A DNA stretch of 64,000 nucleotides from Idiomarina xiamenensis 10-D-4. Its GTDB lineage: Bacteria > Pseudomonadota > Gammaproteobacteria > Enterobacterales > Alteromonadaceae. Within the stretch, counting starts at the first letter, position 1. Each line of letters opens with the position of its first letter. Positions 1 to 10,243 of the stretch are shown piece after piece. The position numbers and the translations under genes were made by a program. The DNA lies in assembly GCF_000299895.1 (NCBI RefSeq), contig NZ_AMRG01000003.1:178118-242117 (forward strand), given 5' to 3'. The notes beneath the pieces were generated by a model. It was not told the DNA's origin. It saw only the letters and a program-made list of their open reading frames with translations, and made no database searches.

Positions 1-484
1 GCATAAGCGTTCCAAGTATCATGGCATCGGTAATATCTTGCACAAAAAACTCGTCGAAACAGATGATCTCAGCTTCAGCCGCTATGCGTTCGGCAACGAT
101 GACTAATGGATCAGACTTGTTGGCTAACGTTTTCAACTCTTCATGCACGCGATGCATAAATCGGTGAAAGTGGATACGCCACTTGCGCTCAATCGGTAGC
201 GCCTCGTAAAAAGTATCCACTAGATAGGTTTTACCGCGCCCAACACCACCCCAAAAATAAAGACCTTGAGGGGTTTTCGGGCGTTGTTTAAACCAGCGCT
301 GCCAAGCGGGACGTTGGTGCCATTGATGACGCGCTAGCAACTGGTCGTACAAGCGTTGCAAATGCGCCACAGCTTCTGCCTGAGCCGCGTCTTTATGGAA
401 ATCACCACGTGCTAAATCGGCATGGTATTTCTGCATTGGTGTCTTTACGACGTTCGACACTACCAATTCACCCTGTTTCTGCAT
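1..484 (-). CDS. zapE: ZapE, AFG1-family cell-division ATPase (3' part missing)
   Basis: P-loop ATPase of the AFG1/ZapE family, known in E. coli to act at the division septum and to interact with FtsZ. Translating the reverse strand from the ATG at 484 gives an N-terminal helical region, then the Walker A motif GGVGRGKT and the Walker B region CFDEFFVQDITDA before the window edge. Only about the first 160 residues are present; the rest lies outside the window, so integrity cannot be judged. It is divergent from zapG, with 77 bp between the two starts, an arrangement of two division-linked genes that supports both calls. The start fits the usual family N-terminus, but its ribosome-binding site is weak. 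Confidence 0.93.
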   Translation of the reverse strand, partial: MQKQGELVVSNVVKTPMQKYHADLARGDFHKDAAQAEAVAHLQRLYDQLLARHQWHQRPAWQRWFKQRPKTPQGLYFWGGVGRGKTYLVDTFYEALPIERKWRIHFHRFMHRVHEELKTLANKSDPLVIVAERIAAEAEIICFDEFFVQDITDAMILGTLM

Positions 485-561
485 TATCCTATGGGGGTGC
501 CTATATTAACACGAAGCGATAACAGCGCACAGAATGTTATCCGCTTGCGCAAGGAGAGAAT

Positions 562-996
562 ATGAGTTGGATTGTCGGATCGTTATTAGTGGTTGCCGGC
601 ATGGTACTGGGCTTCTTTTTGGCTCGCTACTGGTTGCAAAATCACTCGGACAGCTCGCGTCTTAATGACGAGGTTACGCAAAGTAAAGAGCAGTTGGCAC
701 AATATCAACGCGAAGTGGCAGAGCACTTTGCTACCGCTAATGCGTTGGTAAAACAGTTGGCTGATACTCAGGCTAAATTGCAAAGCTATTTAAATCATAG
801 TGCCGATATCCTGCAGCGGAGTGATGACGATAAGCCATTGCCATTCTTTTCGGAGGATACTATTCGGCAACTGCGCGTCGCCAATACCGTTAACCGCGAT
901 AGCCGCAGCGATAAGCATGATGCGGGTGAGCATGCCCCACGTGATTACGCCGGTTCTGCTAGTGGGTTGCTGAAAGGCGAACAAAAGCGTAAGTAA
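562..996 (+). CDS. zapG: ZapG (YhcB/DUF1043) inner-membrane division-linked protein
   Basis: 144-residue DUF1043 protein, formerly YhcB, an inner-membrane protein tied to cell division and envelope homeostasis in gammaproteobacteria. Residues 3-22 form a single N-terminal membrane helix (start MSWIVGSLLV). A cytoplasmic coiled coil follows from about 30 to 80, then the conserved patch PLPFFSEDTIRQLR and a charged, disordered tail. The ATG is set by a clear AAGGAGA 5 bp upstream. Length is usual for the family. It is divergent from zapE and followed by the periplasmic protease gene; YhcB next to the degQ-degS pair is the common enterobacterial order. Confidence 0.93.
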   Translation: MSWIVGSLLVVAGMVLGFFLARYWLQNHSDSSRLNDEVTQSKEQLAQYQREVAEHFATANALVKQLADTQAKLQSYLNHSADILQRSDDDKPLPFFSEDTIRQLRVANTVNRDSRSDKHDAGEHAPRDYAGSASGLLKGEQKRK

Positions 997-1101
997 TATC
1001 TTGAAACATTTCACTGCCGAACTTATGTAAAGATTTCAGGGTCTGTTGCATTGAGCCATTAACAGGCCCGTATCGATTAACGAGTAGGAGTTCGATGCAG
1101 C

Positions 1102-2465
1102 ATGAAGAAATTAACTGCTTTAGTGACTGCCGTGGCGTTATCCGCCACGCTCTCAACCCTGCCAGCACAGGCTGGTATTCCGTTTTTTCAAAGCGATAGC
1201 GACGAAACCCCGACCCTAGCGCCAATGCTAGAACAGGTGACGCCTGCTGTGGTTAATATTTCAGTGAAGGGCAAGCGCGAAGTACGCCAGCGCCTACCCG
1301 ACGCTTTACGCTTCTTCTTTGGCCCTAATGCCCCCCGAGAGCAAGTACAAGAACGACCGTTCCAAGGCTTAGGCTCGGGCGTTATCATCAATGCCAAAGA
1401 GGGTTACGTGATCACCAATAATCACGTCATTGACGGAGCTAATGAAATCGTCGTCACCCTCAAAGACGGCCGCCAATTTGACGCCAGCGTGATCGGTAGC
1501 GACGAACAAAGCGATATCGCCCTGCTGAAGGTCAAGGATGGTAAAAACCTTACCGAGATCAAATTAGGCAGTTCCTCAGACCTACGCGTTGGTGACTTTG
1601 TGGTCGCCATCGGTAATCCCTTCGGGCTGGGTCAAACCGTCACTTCAGGTATCGTCAGTGCTTTAGGTCGTAGTGGCCTGGGTATTGAAGAATTAGAAAA
1701 CTTTATCCAAACCGACGCTGCGATTAACAGCGGTAACTCCGGTGGCGCGCTAGTCACGCTGGACGGTAAGCTGATTGGTATCAATACCGCGATACTAGGC
1801 CCCAATGGCGGCAACATCGGTATCGGCTTCGCGATCCCTTCCGATATGATGAATAACCTAGTGTCGCAGCTGCTGGAGTTTGGCGAGGTACGCCGCGGTG
1901 TATTGGGCGTGCGTGGTCAAAGCTTGACGCACGACATCGCTAAAGCGTTAAACATCGACGTCACGCAAGGGGTATTTATCAACGAGGTGGTAGAAGAGAG
2001 TGCCGCAGAACAAGCCGGCCTGAAATCCGGTGATGTGATCACCGCGGTGGATGGTAAGCCAGTGCTATCGATCACCGAGTTGAGTGCGCGCGTTGGTACC
2101 CTAGGCGCAGGCAAGGAAGTCGACCTAAGCGTGTTACGTGACGGCGACAAAATGGATATCAATGTGGTGCTAGGTAATGCTGAATCAGCAGTCGCGGCAG
2201 CCGGCTTGCATCCGGCCTTAGAAGGCGCCACCTTAGCGCCTAGCGAAGACGGCAGCGGTATCGCCATTACCGAGATCGCGCCCGACTCACCGGCGGCGGC
2301 TGCCCCGGCTTACGTAAGAGTGACGTTATCATTGGTGTTAATCGCCAGCGCGTAACCAGTGTCAGTCAATTACGTGAGATCATGGATAGCAGCAGCGATG
2401 TCATCGCTTTGAATATCCGTCGCGGTAATTCAACGCTATACTTGGTGCTACGTAATCGTTCGTAG
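1102..2465 (+). CDS. degQ: DegP/DegQ-type periplasmic serine protease, frameshifted in PDZ2
   Basis: HtrA-family periplasmic protease and chaperone for misfolded envelope proteins. It has a signal peptide ending about residue 24 (LPAQA), a trypsin-like domain with triad His108 (TNNHVID), Asp138 (QSDIALLK) and Ser213 (NSGNSGGAL), PDZ1 at about 255-345, and the start of PDZ2. The frame opened at 1102 ends at 2355 with 16 aberrant residues. From 2307 the correct PDZ2 end (GLRKSDVIIGVNRQRV and on) continues in another frame to a stop at 2463-2465. Two surplus bases, CC at 2305-2306, explain the break, because removing them restores SPAAAAGL, the usual spacing. The catalytic domain and PDZ1 are intact, so the truncated form may still be active. 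DegQ fits better than DegP given the adjacent degS. Confidence 0.9.
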
Positions 2466-2501
2466 TCACTAGCGACAATGGCGATCACGCCAGATGCTAT
2501 T

Positions 2502-2536
2502 GCGGACGCTGTTAAATCAGCCAGCGTCCGCTTTTT
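2502..2536 (+). terminator. Rho-independent terminator after the degQ-like gene
   Basis: A perfect 10-bp stem, GCGGACGCTG (2502-2511) with CAGCGTCCGC (2522-2531), and a 10-nt loop are followed at once by TTTTT. It lies 36 bp after the degQ stop (in the restored frame) and 115 bp before degS, so the two protease genes are probably transcribed largely separately. Confidence 0.85.
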
Positions 2537-2650
2537 AATCGCCTTGCTACCCGCTCATTTTAGTTTTGCGGTTTATGGTTCTTTTGGTTAGCACATGATG
2601 CTATTCTCTGGAATACCAACTAACAACAATCGCTCACCCTAGACACCGCC

Positions 2651-3700
2651 ATGCAGCTAAAGCCGATTTTCAACTTTCTCGCCCAATCTATCCTGTTAGG
2701 ATTGTTGGCAGCCGCGGTGGTTCTATGGCTAGTACCAGGCATCGACCTATTCGATAGCAAACCCGCATTGAGCGAACAAACCCCAGCAACTTACGCGCAG
2801 GCCGTTAATCGTGCTGCACCGGCGGTGGTCAATATATACAGCGCCGGAGAAATCCGCGGTTCGTTTTATAACCCCAGCCCGTCGACCATTTGGCGCTTGG
2901 GCTCTGGCGTGATCATGGATCAGCGGGGGTACATTTTAACCGCTTACCATGTGGTTGCCGACGTTGACCAAATTGAGGTGGCGTTGCAAGATGGCCGAGC
3001 CTACGCGGCGCAACTGATTGGCAGTGACCGTTATACCGACATTGCCGTGTTACGTATTCAGGCGGAAAACTTACCCACCATTACCGTTAATCCAGAGCGC
3101 AACCCGCGCGTTGGCGACGTGGTGTTGGCTATCGGCAATCCTTATAACTTAGGGCAAACCGTGACTCAGGGTATCATCAGTGCTACTGGTGGCCGCATGG
3201 GTATCAGCAATTCTTATTCCGATTTGATTCAGATGGACGCATCCATCAACGAAGGCGCCTCTGGCGGCGCATTGGTCAATAGTTTAGGTGAACTGATTGG
3301 CATCAATAATGCCAGCTATCAATCCTTAACCGGCGAAGGGGGAGAGGGTATTTACTTCGCTGTGCCCTACCCAATTGCCGCCAAGGTGATGAAAAAAATC
3401 ATCTCGGATGGTGCAGTGGTACGCGGTTACATGGGGATTAAAGTCGATCCGAGCTATGATACTAAGCGCTCCATCGACGGTGTCATCGTTAACGGTATTG
3501 ACGCGGGTGGGCCGGCCGATAAAGCTGGCTTACGCGTCGGCGATTACATTGTGGAAATGGCCGGTCAGGCCATTACTACCGGTGCCGACGGCCTCGATTT
3601 AGTGGCCGAAGCCGCCCCTGGCACCCGTATGCCGGTGGTGTTTTACCGTAACAACCAACGCAAAACCACCACCGTCGTTATCGGCGAGCTACCGCAGTAA
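2651..3700 (+). CDS. degS: DegS, membrane-anchored site-1 protease of the sigma-E pathway
   Basis: 349 residues, normal for DegS. In the family it is anchored in the inner membrane and cuts the anti-sigma factor RseA when its single PDZ domain senses misfolded outer-membrane proteins. A membrane helix at about 10-28 is followed directly by the protease domain; the triad is His100 (TAYHVVAD), Asp130 (YTDIAVLR) and Ser204. One PDZ domain occupies about 250-345. The segment before the nucleophile reads INEGASGG where most HtrA proteins have INPGNSGG, so the usual Asn is Ala. Having one PDZ domain and a membrane anchor rather than a cleaved signal separates it from the degQ product upstream. It converges on murA, 26 bp away. 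Confidence 0.92.
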   Translation: MQLKPIFNFLAQSILLGLLAAAVVLWLVPGIDLFDSKPALSEQTPATYAQAVNRAAPAVVNIYSAGEIRGSFYNPSPSTIWRLGSGVIMDQRGYILTAYHVVADVDQIEVALQDGRAYAAQLIGSDRYTDIAVLRIQAENLPTITVNPERNPRVGDVVLAIGNPYNLGQTVTQGIISATGGRMGISNSYSDLIQMDASINEGASGGALVNSLGELIGINNASYQSLTGEGGEGIYFAVPYPIAAKVMKKIISDGAVVRGYMGIKVDPSYDTKRSIDGVIVNGIDAGGPADKAGLRVGDYIVEMAGQAITTGADGLDLVAEAAPGTRMPVVFYRNNQRKTTTVVIGELPQ

Positions 3701-3726
3701 CTCGCCCACCATAACAACCCTAGCCT

Positions 3727-5255
<1,529 letters not shown>

Positions 5256-5283
5256 AATTCCCTAACTGTCGATCGCAAAAGCG

Positions 5284-5577
5284 TTAGCTTAACGAAAGCA
5301 AGTCGTTAACGCCACTGAGCGCAACAATTTCACGCAATTGCTGATTAGCTTGTTGCAGGGTCAGACGACGTTGTTCGGGCTTTAGTTCCGCCATAACTTC
5401 AATTAAAAAAGCAACGCCAGCGCTATCGACTTTGCTGACCTGCGCCAAGTCGACAACGACGTCACCACGTTGCGGTAACCACTGTCGCCGCTGCTGCCAA
5501 GCCGAAGCGACAGTTTGCCGTGTCAGTTCGCCATCAAACGACACTTGCTGCTGTTGTTGTTGCCAAGCCAGCGTCAT
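5284..5577 (-). CDS. mlaB: MlaB, STAS-domain subunit of the Mla lipid transporter
   Basis: 97-residue single STAS domain. In the MlaFEDB inner-membrane complex MlaB binds the ATPase MlaF on the cytoplasmic side and is needed for its stability and activity. The STAS core is visible: DVVVDLAQVSKVDSAGVAFL, with the conserved Ser/Thr-bearing loop DSAG, then the helix LIEVMAELK. It starts 2 bp after the mlaC stop, so translational coupling is likely. Sequence identity among MlaB proteins is low; the assignment rests on the STAS pattern plus the operon. Confidence 0.92.
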   Translation of the reverse strand: MTLAWQQQQQQVSFDGELTRQTVASAWQQRRQWLPQRGDVVVDLAQVSKVDSAGVAFLIEVMAELKPEQRRLTLQQANQQLREIVALSGVNDLLSLS

Positions 5578-5579
5578 CG

Positions 5580-6242
5580 TTAAAAGTCCACTTCGTCGTC
5601 TTTTTTGATCGGCTGATAAGCCTTATCTTTCAGCATCTCAATGGTGCCATCAATACCATTTTGACGAATGACCGCAGCAATTTCGGCTTGTTTACTATTG
5701 AGTAAACTCACGCCTTCCACCACTAAGTCATAGGCTTTCCAAATCTTATCGTTATTGTCTAAACGCATTTTGAAATCTAAACGGATATCATCGGGACGCC
5801 CAGGCTCTTGAATACGCGCCCGTACCACTGCCACACGATCGTCTGGACTCAGCTTGTTGGCAGGCTCAAATACCACTTTATGTTTGCTTTCATCATACTG
5901 TGTAAAAGCACGCGCATAGGTAGCCACTAAGTAATCACGGAAAACTTTATAGAAATCGCGAAACTGGTCTTTTGAAACATCTTTTAGATTACGGCCAAGT
6001 ACTTTTTTAGTGGCAAACAGCGCATCCACATAAGGCATCAACTCATCTTCAACAATCTCACGTAAATAATTTGGGTCGTTGTCGATTTTCGCGCGCTCGT
6101 TGGCCATGCGCTCAAAAGTTTTATTGGCAACCAATTCGACCAACTCATAAGGGTTGTCGTTTTTGATCACGTCAGCCGTAGCCGACAGCGAAACCGACGC
6201 CGACATCAGTACGGCGATACAAGCCAATAATAAGCGTTTCAT
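5580..6242 (-). CDS. mlaC: MlaC, periplasmic phospholipid-binding shuttle
   Basis: 220 residues of the MlaC/Ttg2D family. The family carries single phospholipids across the periplasm between the outer-membrane MlaA complex and the inner-membrane MlaFEDB complex. A signal peptide (MKRLLLACIAVLMSAS) ends at about 23. The mature part shows the typical start NPYELVELVANKTFERM and the conserved block FRDFYKVFRDYLVATYARAF. It lies between mlaD (11 bp) and mlaB (2 bp). The MlaA partner is not in the window. Confidence 0.95.
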   Translation of the reverse strand: MKRLLLACIAVLMSASVSLSATADVIKNDNPYELVELVANKTFERMANERAKIDNDPNYLREIVEDELMPYVDALFATKKVLGRNLKDVSKDQFRDFYKVFRDYLVATYARAFTQYDESKHKVVFEPANKLSPDDRVAVVRARIQEPGRPDDIRLDFKMRLDNNDKIWKAYDLVVEGVSLLNSKQAEIAAVIRQNGIDGTIEMLKDKAYQPIKKDDEVDF

Positions 6243-6253
6243 TCCCTTCTCCT

Positions 6254-6721
6254 TTATTCGTTGCCCTGGCTAAACAAAAACTGACCGATCAACTGCTCTA
6301 GCACTAACGCTGATTTCGTATCGGTAATGTAATCACCGTCTTTCAGCATGCCGACGCTGTCGTCAATAAAACCAGGCTGTAATCCTAAATACTGTTCGCC
6401 CAATAGCCCCGACGTTAACACTGAGACCGAACTGGTTTCAGAAAATTCATCAAACTGGCTGCTAATGGTCATCTCCACCAGCGGTTCGTAATATTCGCCG
6501 TCTAAGCTGATGCTCGTGACACGACCGACGACGACACCACCCACTTTGACCGGTGAGCGTACTTTCAAGCTGCCAATGTTGTCGAACTTGGCATAAATAC
6601 GATAGGTTTCACCACTGGTGGTGGCGCTATTGCTGGCTGCTTTGAATGCTAAAAAGGCCAGCGCCAAGGCGGCGATAATGACAAAAATACCGACTGTTAA
6701 TTGGGTTTTTCTTGATTCCAT
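6254..6721 (-). CDS. mlaD: MlaD, MCE-domain subunit of the Mla lipid transporter
   Basis: 155 residues with one N-terminal membrane helix (about 8-28) and a single periplasmic MCE domain (about 38-118; YRIYAKFDNIGSLKVRSPVK, then VGGVVVGRVTSI). In known complexes MlaD forms a hexameric ring through whose hydrophobic pore phospholipids pass. The C-terminal helix (LVLEQLIGQFLFSQG) matches the pore-lining region. It lies 2 bp after mlaE in the same operon. Length is normal. Confidence 0.96.
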   Translation of the reverse strand: MESRKTQLTVGIFVIIAALALAFLAFKAASNSATTSGETYRIYAKFDNIGSLKVRSPVKVGGVVVGRVTSISLDGEYYEPLVEMTISSQFDEFSETSSVSVLTSGLLGEQYLGLQPGFIDDSVGMLKDGDYITDTKSALVLEQLIGQFLFSQGNE

Positions 6722-6723
6722 GG

Positions 6724-7503
6724 TTAACCACCAAACATCAGAGCTGTAAGAACAAAGTCGAGACCTAATACGGCAAGCGACGCAGTAACGACGGTTGAAG
6801 TTGTCGCGCTACTAATACCTGCCGACGTGGGTGTTGAGTTATAGCCTTTATAAAGCGCAATCCAAGTCACCACAAAAGCAAACACCACACTTTTTATGAT
6901 GCCGTTGAGTAAGTCGTCATACCAATCCACACTCGACTGCATCACCGACCAGAATGCACCGTCGTCGACGCCTAGCCACTGCACGCCAACCATATAACCA
7001 CCGTAAATACCCACCGCCGAGAAAATCAGCGCGAGCATCGGCATACTAATTAAACCGGCCCAAAAGCGCGGCGCAATGACTCGCCGTAGTGGGTCGACCG
7101 CCATCATTTCTAAGCTCGATAGCTGCTCGGTCGCTTTCATCAAACCAATTTCTGCGGTCAGCGCAGAACCCGCGCGACCGGCAAATAACAATGCCGTCAC
7201 CACCGGTCCAAGTTCGCGTAACAATGACAGCGCGACCATTGGCCCTAAACTCTGTTCAGCGCCATAGTCGACCAAAATGGTATAGCCTTGCAGCGCTAAG
7301 ACCATGCCAATAAACAGACCACTGACGATAATAATCAGTAAAGACTTAACCCCAACGACATGCATTTGCTGTAACAACAGCGGGGCCGACTTCTTTGGCG
7401 TCGGCTTGCCGATGATGGCATTGAGCAGCACCAGTAACGCTTTGCCCATACCGGCCAAGCTATCTAGCGTTTGCCGACCCACACTTGCAATCGCATCTAA
7501 CAT
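6724..7503 (-). CDS. mlaE: MlaE, permease subunit of the Mla lipid transporter
   Basis: 259-residue MlaE-family permease with about five or six membrane segments. It is the inner-membrane channel of the MlaFEDB ABC transporter. Conserved stretches include [25 protein letters not shown] (start of the coupling region), [14 protein letters not shown] and the C-terminal [21 protein letters not shown]. Its ATG overlaps the mlaF stop by one base (TAATG), which implies translational coupling with the ATPase. Confidence 0.96.
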   Translation of the reverse strand: MLDAIASVGRQTLDSLAGMGKALLVLLNAIIGKPTPKKSAPLLLQQMHVVGVKSLLIIIVSGLFIGMVLALQGYTILVDYGAEQSLGPMVALSLLRELGPVVTALLFAGRAGSALTAEIGLMKATEQLSSLEMMAVDPLRRVIAPRFWAGLISMPMLALIFSAVGIYGGYMVGVQWLGVDDGAFWSVMQSSVDWYDDLLNGIIKSVVFAFVVTWIALYKGYNSTPTSAGISSATTSTVVTASLAVLGLDFVLTALMFGG

Positions 7504-8324
7504 TATTTGCTGCTCCCTGTCACTGCGGCTCCACGCGCTAACAGATCTTGCGCATAATCGTCGGCAGGATAATGAAAAGCAACCGGACCATCGGCTTCGC
7601 CGCCCATAAACTGTTTAACTAAGGCGTTATCGACTTGCGCCAATTCAGCCGGGGTTCCTTTGGCGACAACCTGCTGGTCGGCAATGATATAAGCATAATC
7701 GGCGATGCTCATGACTTCGTCGACGTCATGAGTAACGATAATGCTGGTTAAACCCAGTGAATCGTTGAGATCTTTAATCAGTTTAACCAACACGCCCATT
7801 GAAATCGGGTCTTGCCCAGCAAAGGGTTCGTCATACATGATCAATTCAGGGTCTAAAGCAATGGCGCGCGCTAACGCTGCACGACGTGCCATGCCACCCG
7901 ATAGCTCGGCCGGCATCAAGTCACGGGCACCACGTAAGCCCACCGCTTGCAGCTTCATTAAGACAATACTGCGGATCATCGACTCGGGTAAATTGCTATG
8001 CTCGCGCAACGGAAAGGCGACGTTCTCGTAAACCGACATGTCGGTGAACAGCGCACCGCTTTGGAACAGCATGCTCATACGCTGGCGTACCTGATAAAGT
8101 GCCGACCGCGATAAGGTGGGGATGTTATGACCGGCAAACTCGATCTGCCCTTGCTGCGGACGCAGCTGCCCACCAATCAAGCGTAATAAGGTGGTTTTGC
8201 CGATGCCACTAGGCCCCATCACGGCGACAATTTTGCCGCGCGGCACCTGTAACGATAATTGTCGATAAATTTGACGCTGACCGTGCGCAAAATCGACCTG
8301 CTTAATATCAACTAAAGCTTCCAC
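7503..8324 (-). CDS. mlaF: MlaF, ATPase subunit of the Mla lipid transporter
   Basis: 273-residue ABC ATPase energising lipid transport at the inner membrane. It shows Walker [10 protein letters not shown] (37-45), the Q-loop [22 protein letters not shown], the signature [14 protein letters not shown] and Walker [15 protein letters not shown]. The FQSGALF and SVYENVAFP stretches are typical of the MlaF/Mkl branch. A C-terminal extension after residue 240 matches the part that contacts the neighbouring MlaF subunit in known structures. It is the first gene of mlaFEDCB-ibaG-murA; a candidate promoter lies 70-95 bp upstream. Confidence 0.96.
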   Translation of the reverse strand: MEALVDIKQVDFAHGQRQIYRQLSLQVPRGKIVAVMGPSGIGKTTLLRLIGGQLRPQQGQIEFAGHNIPTLSRSALYQVRQRMSMLFQSGALFTDMSVYENVAFPLREHSNLPESMIRSIVLMKLQAVGLRGARDLMPAELSGGMARRAALARAIALDPELIMYDEPFAGQDPISMGVLVKLIKDLNDSLGLTSIIVTHDVDEVMSIADYAYIIADQQVVAKGTPAELAQVDNALVKQFMGGEADGPVAFHYPADDYAQDLLARGAAVTGSSK

Positions 8325-8391
8325 GCTTTAATCCCACTCGTTAGTTTGTTTCAGTTTACCCGACAGCTCAGTACTTTGCTTAGCACTGACG

Positions 8392-8420
8392 CTGTAAAAT
8401 TTGTGTCAAAACGTTGTCAA
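8392..8420 (-). promoter_or_regulatory. Candidate sigma-70 promoter for the mla operon
   Basis: On the minus strand TTGACA (8420-8415) is followed after 17 bp by TTACAG (8397-8392). The -35 box is perfect and the -10 box is weak. A second TTGACA lies inside the spacer at 8409-8404. It is in the 117-bp gap between the TetR gene and mlaF, so the mla genes could be transcribed independently of the regulator. Confidence 0.4.
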
Positions 8421-8441
8421 AATAATCCATAACCGTCGTTA

Positions 8442-9035
8442 TCAGGCACCTGGCTGCCATTCATCAACAAGCTTCAGCAGCGCATCAGCAAAGGCTTCTC
8501 GCTGTTCACAAGAGGCGTCACATAAGCCTAACATTTCGAACATTCGCACACCCTTAGCGGCAAAAAACAACAATAACGCTTTATCTTTACCGATATCACT
8601 TTGTGCTAATCGCTCGAACACTTGATTCAAATCTTGCTGCAACGGTTGCAATAGCTCTGGACTGTTGGCTGCCACCGCCAACATCGCGCTATTCAGCGTC
8701 GGCGACTCTTCTTGGCAATTTAAAGCGGCCAGCAACACGCCGCGTAAATAGCTATCACGCTGTCCCTGCTGCTGCGCTTGTAGCTGCTTTCTCAGCTGCT
8801 GATTGCGTTCAACCTGACGCGTTAACATGGCCGCCAACAACATATCTTTGCTGGCAAAATGATAGAGCAATCCGCCCTTACTGATACCCGTTGCTTGGCA
8901 CAAGGCATCAAAAGTCAGGTGTGCCGCGCCTTGCTCGCCCACCAATTGTTCGGCAGCGTCGAGAATGACGTCGCGATTACTTGGTCGTCCAGCGCACTTC
9001 TTGGCTTCGTTTGTCTGACGCTTTGCTGTTTGCAC
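8442..9035 (-). CDS. TetR/AcrR-family transcriptional regulator
   Basis: 197 residues. The N-terminal TetR helix-turn-helix spans about 22-68 (RDVILDAAEQLVGEQG, then TGISKGGLLYHFASKDML); the recognition helix is GISKGGLLYHF. The C-terminal ligand-binding half resembles regulators annotated as TetR C-terminal-domain proteins of unknown ligand. A short Lys/Arg-rich lead precedes the domain. It lies upstream of mlaF in the same direction (117-bp gap) and divergent from kdsD. Many gammaproteobacteria have a calcium/sodium antiporter gene next to kdsD instead, so this regulator is a local feature. Its target is unknown; control of itself and of neighbouring envelope genes is an inference. Confidence 0.85.
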   Translation of the reverse strand: MQTAKRQTNEAKKCAGRPSNRDVILDAAEQLVGEQGAAHLTFDALCQATGISKGGLLYHFASKDMLLAAMLTRQVERNQQLRKQLQAQQQGQRDSYLRGVLLAALNCQEESPTLNSAMLAVAANSPELLQPLQQDLNQVFERLAQSDIGKDKALLLFFAAKGVRMFEMLGLCDASCEQREAFADALLKLVDEWQPGA

Positions 9036-9130
9036 TATCTACTCGCTCTACTACCACTTTACTGCGCGTTATGGTCGACATTGAGCCGTTCAGGCATTGC
9101 TTTAGTCGATTGCCATGACTGGCTTTATTA

Positions 9131-9144
9131 ACCGTCCAGTTGGT
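9131..9144. promoter_or_regulatory. Possible TetR-type operator
   Basis: ACCGTCCAGTTGGT is an imperfect dyad (8 of 14 positions symmetric). It resembles the ACCGACC-type half-sites bound by many TetR-family repressors. It sits in the 227-bp divergent gap, 96 bp before the TetR start and 119 bp before kdsD, close to AT-rich sequence that could hold the promoters. Confidence 0.3.
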
Positions 9145-9262
9145 ATAGTAATTCAAAATGTCATCAGATCTCAAGCGAAATCGCCTAATCGGCACTGTAT
9201 TTGGCGAGCTGATGACGTATCATTAGCGGCTATAAATAACTCAGATCGAGAAAGGTAATGGC

Positions 9263-10243
9263 ATGATGCGGCAAACGACTCAGGACTTTATTCCACTCGG
9301 ACGCCAAGTGCTGGATATTGAAAAAGCAGCGATTGAAGGCTTATATCAGTTTTTAGACAGCAGTTTTAATCGAGCTTGCCAATTAATTTTTGATTGCAGT
9401 GGTCGAGTTATTGTTATTGGTATGGGGAAGTCTGGTCACATTGGCGGCAAAATTGCTGCCACTTTAGCGTCGACCGGCACACCGGCATTCTTCGTGCATC
9501 CGGGCGAGGCCAGTCATGGCGATTTAGGCATGATCACCGCCAACGATGTCGTACTTGCCATTTCGAACAGTGGCGAAACCGCTGAAGTACTCAATATTTT
9601 ACCCGTGATCAAGCGCTTAGGTGTGGGTTTAGTCGGTATGACCGGTAATCCGCAATCAACCCTCGCCCAGCACGCTGATGTACACGTCAACATTGCCGTT
9701 GAGCAAGAGGCTTGTCCGTTAGGCTTAGCCCCCACCGCATCAACGACCGCAACCTTAGTCATGGGCGATGCCATCGCGGTGGCCTTACTTAACGCTCGAG
9801 GCTTTACTGCCGACGACTTTGCCCTATCTCATCCAGGTGGCAGTCTGGGTAAGCGTTTATTACTCAGGTTACAAGATATCATGCATACCGGTGACCGTAT
9901 TCCGTTGGTTAGCGAGCAAGCGATTATTAGCGAGGCCTTGTTAGAAATGTCACGCAAAGGCTTAGGCATGACCGCCATCGTCGACCAACAGCAACGCTTA
10001 CTGGGTATTTTCACCGATGGCGATTTACGCCGTATCCTCGATAGCCGTATTGATATCCATCAAACGGCCATTGCCGACGTAATGACACGTCAATGTATCA
10101 CCGCGCCCGCAGATATGCTGGCCGCACAAGCGCTTAAAATTATGCAAGATCGAAAAATCAGTGGCTTGATCGTAGTGTCGGAAGAGGGCTTACCCACTGG
10201 TGCCCTCAATATGCACGACTTGCTCAAGGCGGGAGTCATTTAA
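9263..10243 (+). CDS. kdsD: D-arabinose-5-phosphate isomerase
   Basis: 326 residues. It converts ribulose-5-phosphate to arabinose-5-phosphate, the first step of Kdo synthesis for lipopolysaccharide. An N-terminal SIS domain (about 35-185) contains VIGMGKSGHIGGKIAATLASTG and the HPGEASHGDLGM loop. Two CBS domains follow (about 200-325: LQDIMHTGDRIPLV and DVMTRQCITAPADM). The start is preceded by GAGAAAGG at a suitable distance; the second ATG, next codon, is an equal alternative. It leads the kdsD-kdsC-lptCAB-rpoN run, so Kdo supply and LPS export are co-expressed. Confidence 0.96.
   Translation: MMRQTTQDFIPLGRQVLDIEKAAIEGLYQFLDSSFNRACQLIFDCSGRVIVIGMGKSGHIGGKIAATLASTGTPAFFVHPGEASHGDLGMITANDVVLAISNSGETAEVLNILPVIKRLGVGLVGMTGNPQSTLAQHADVHVNIAVEQEACPLGLAPTASTTATLVMGDAIAVALLNARGFTADDFALSHPGGSLGKRLLLRLQDIMHTGDRIPLVSEQAIISEALLEMSRKGLGMTAIVDQQQRLLGIFTDGDLRRILDSRIDIHQTAIADVMTRQCITAPADMLAAQALKIMQDRKISGLIVVSEEGLPTGALNMHDLLKAGVI

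Noticed and set aside
1102..2355. The degQ-like gene as a complete 417-residue protein
   Set aside because: The final residues do not match PDZ2 and the true continuation is present in another frame to 2465.
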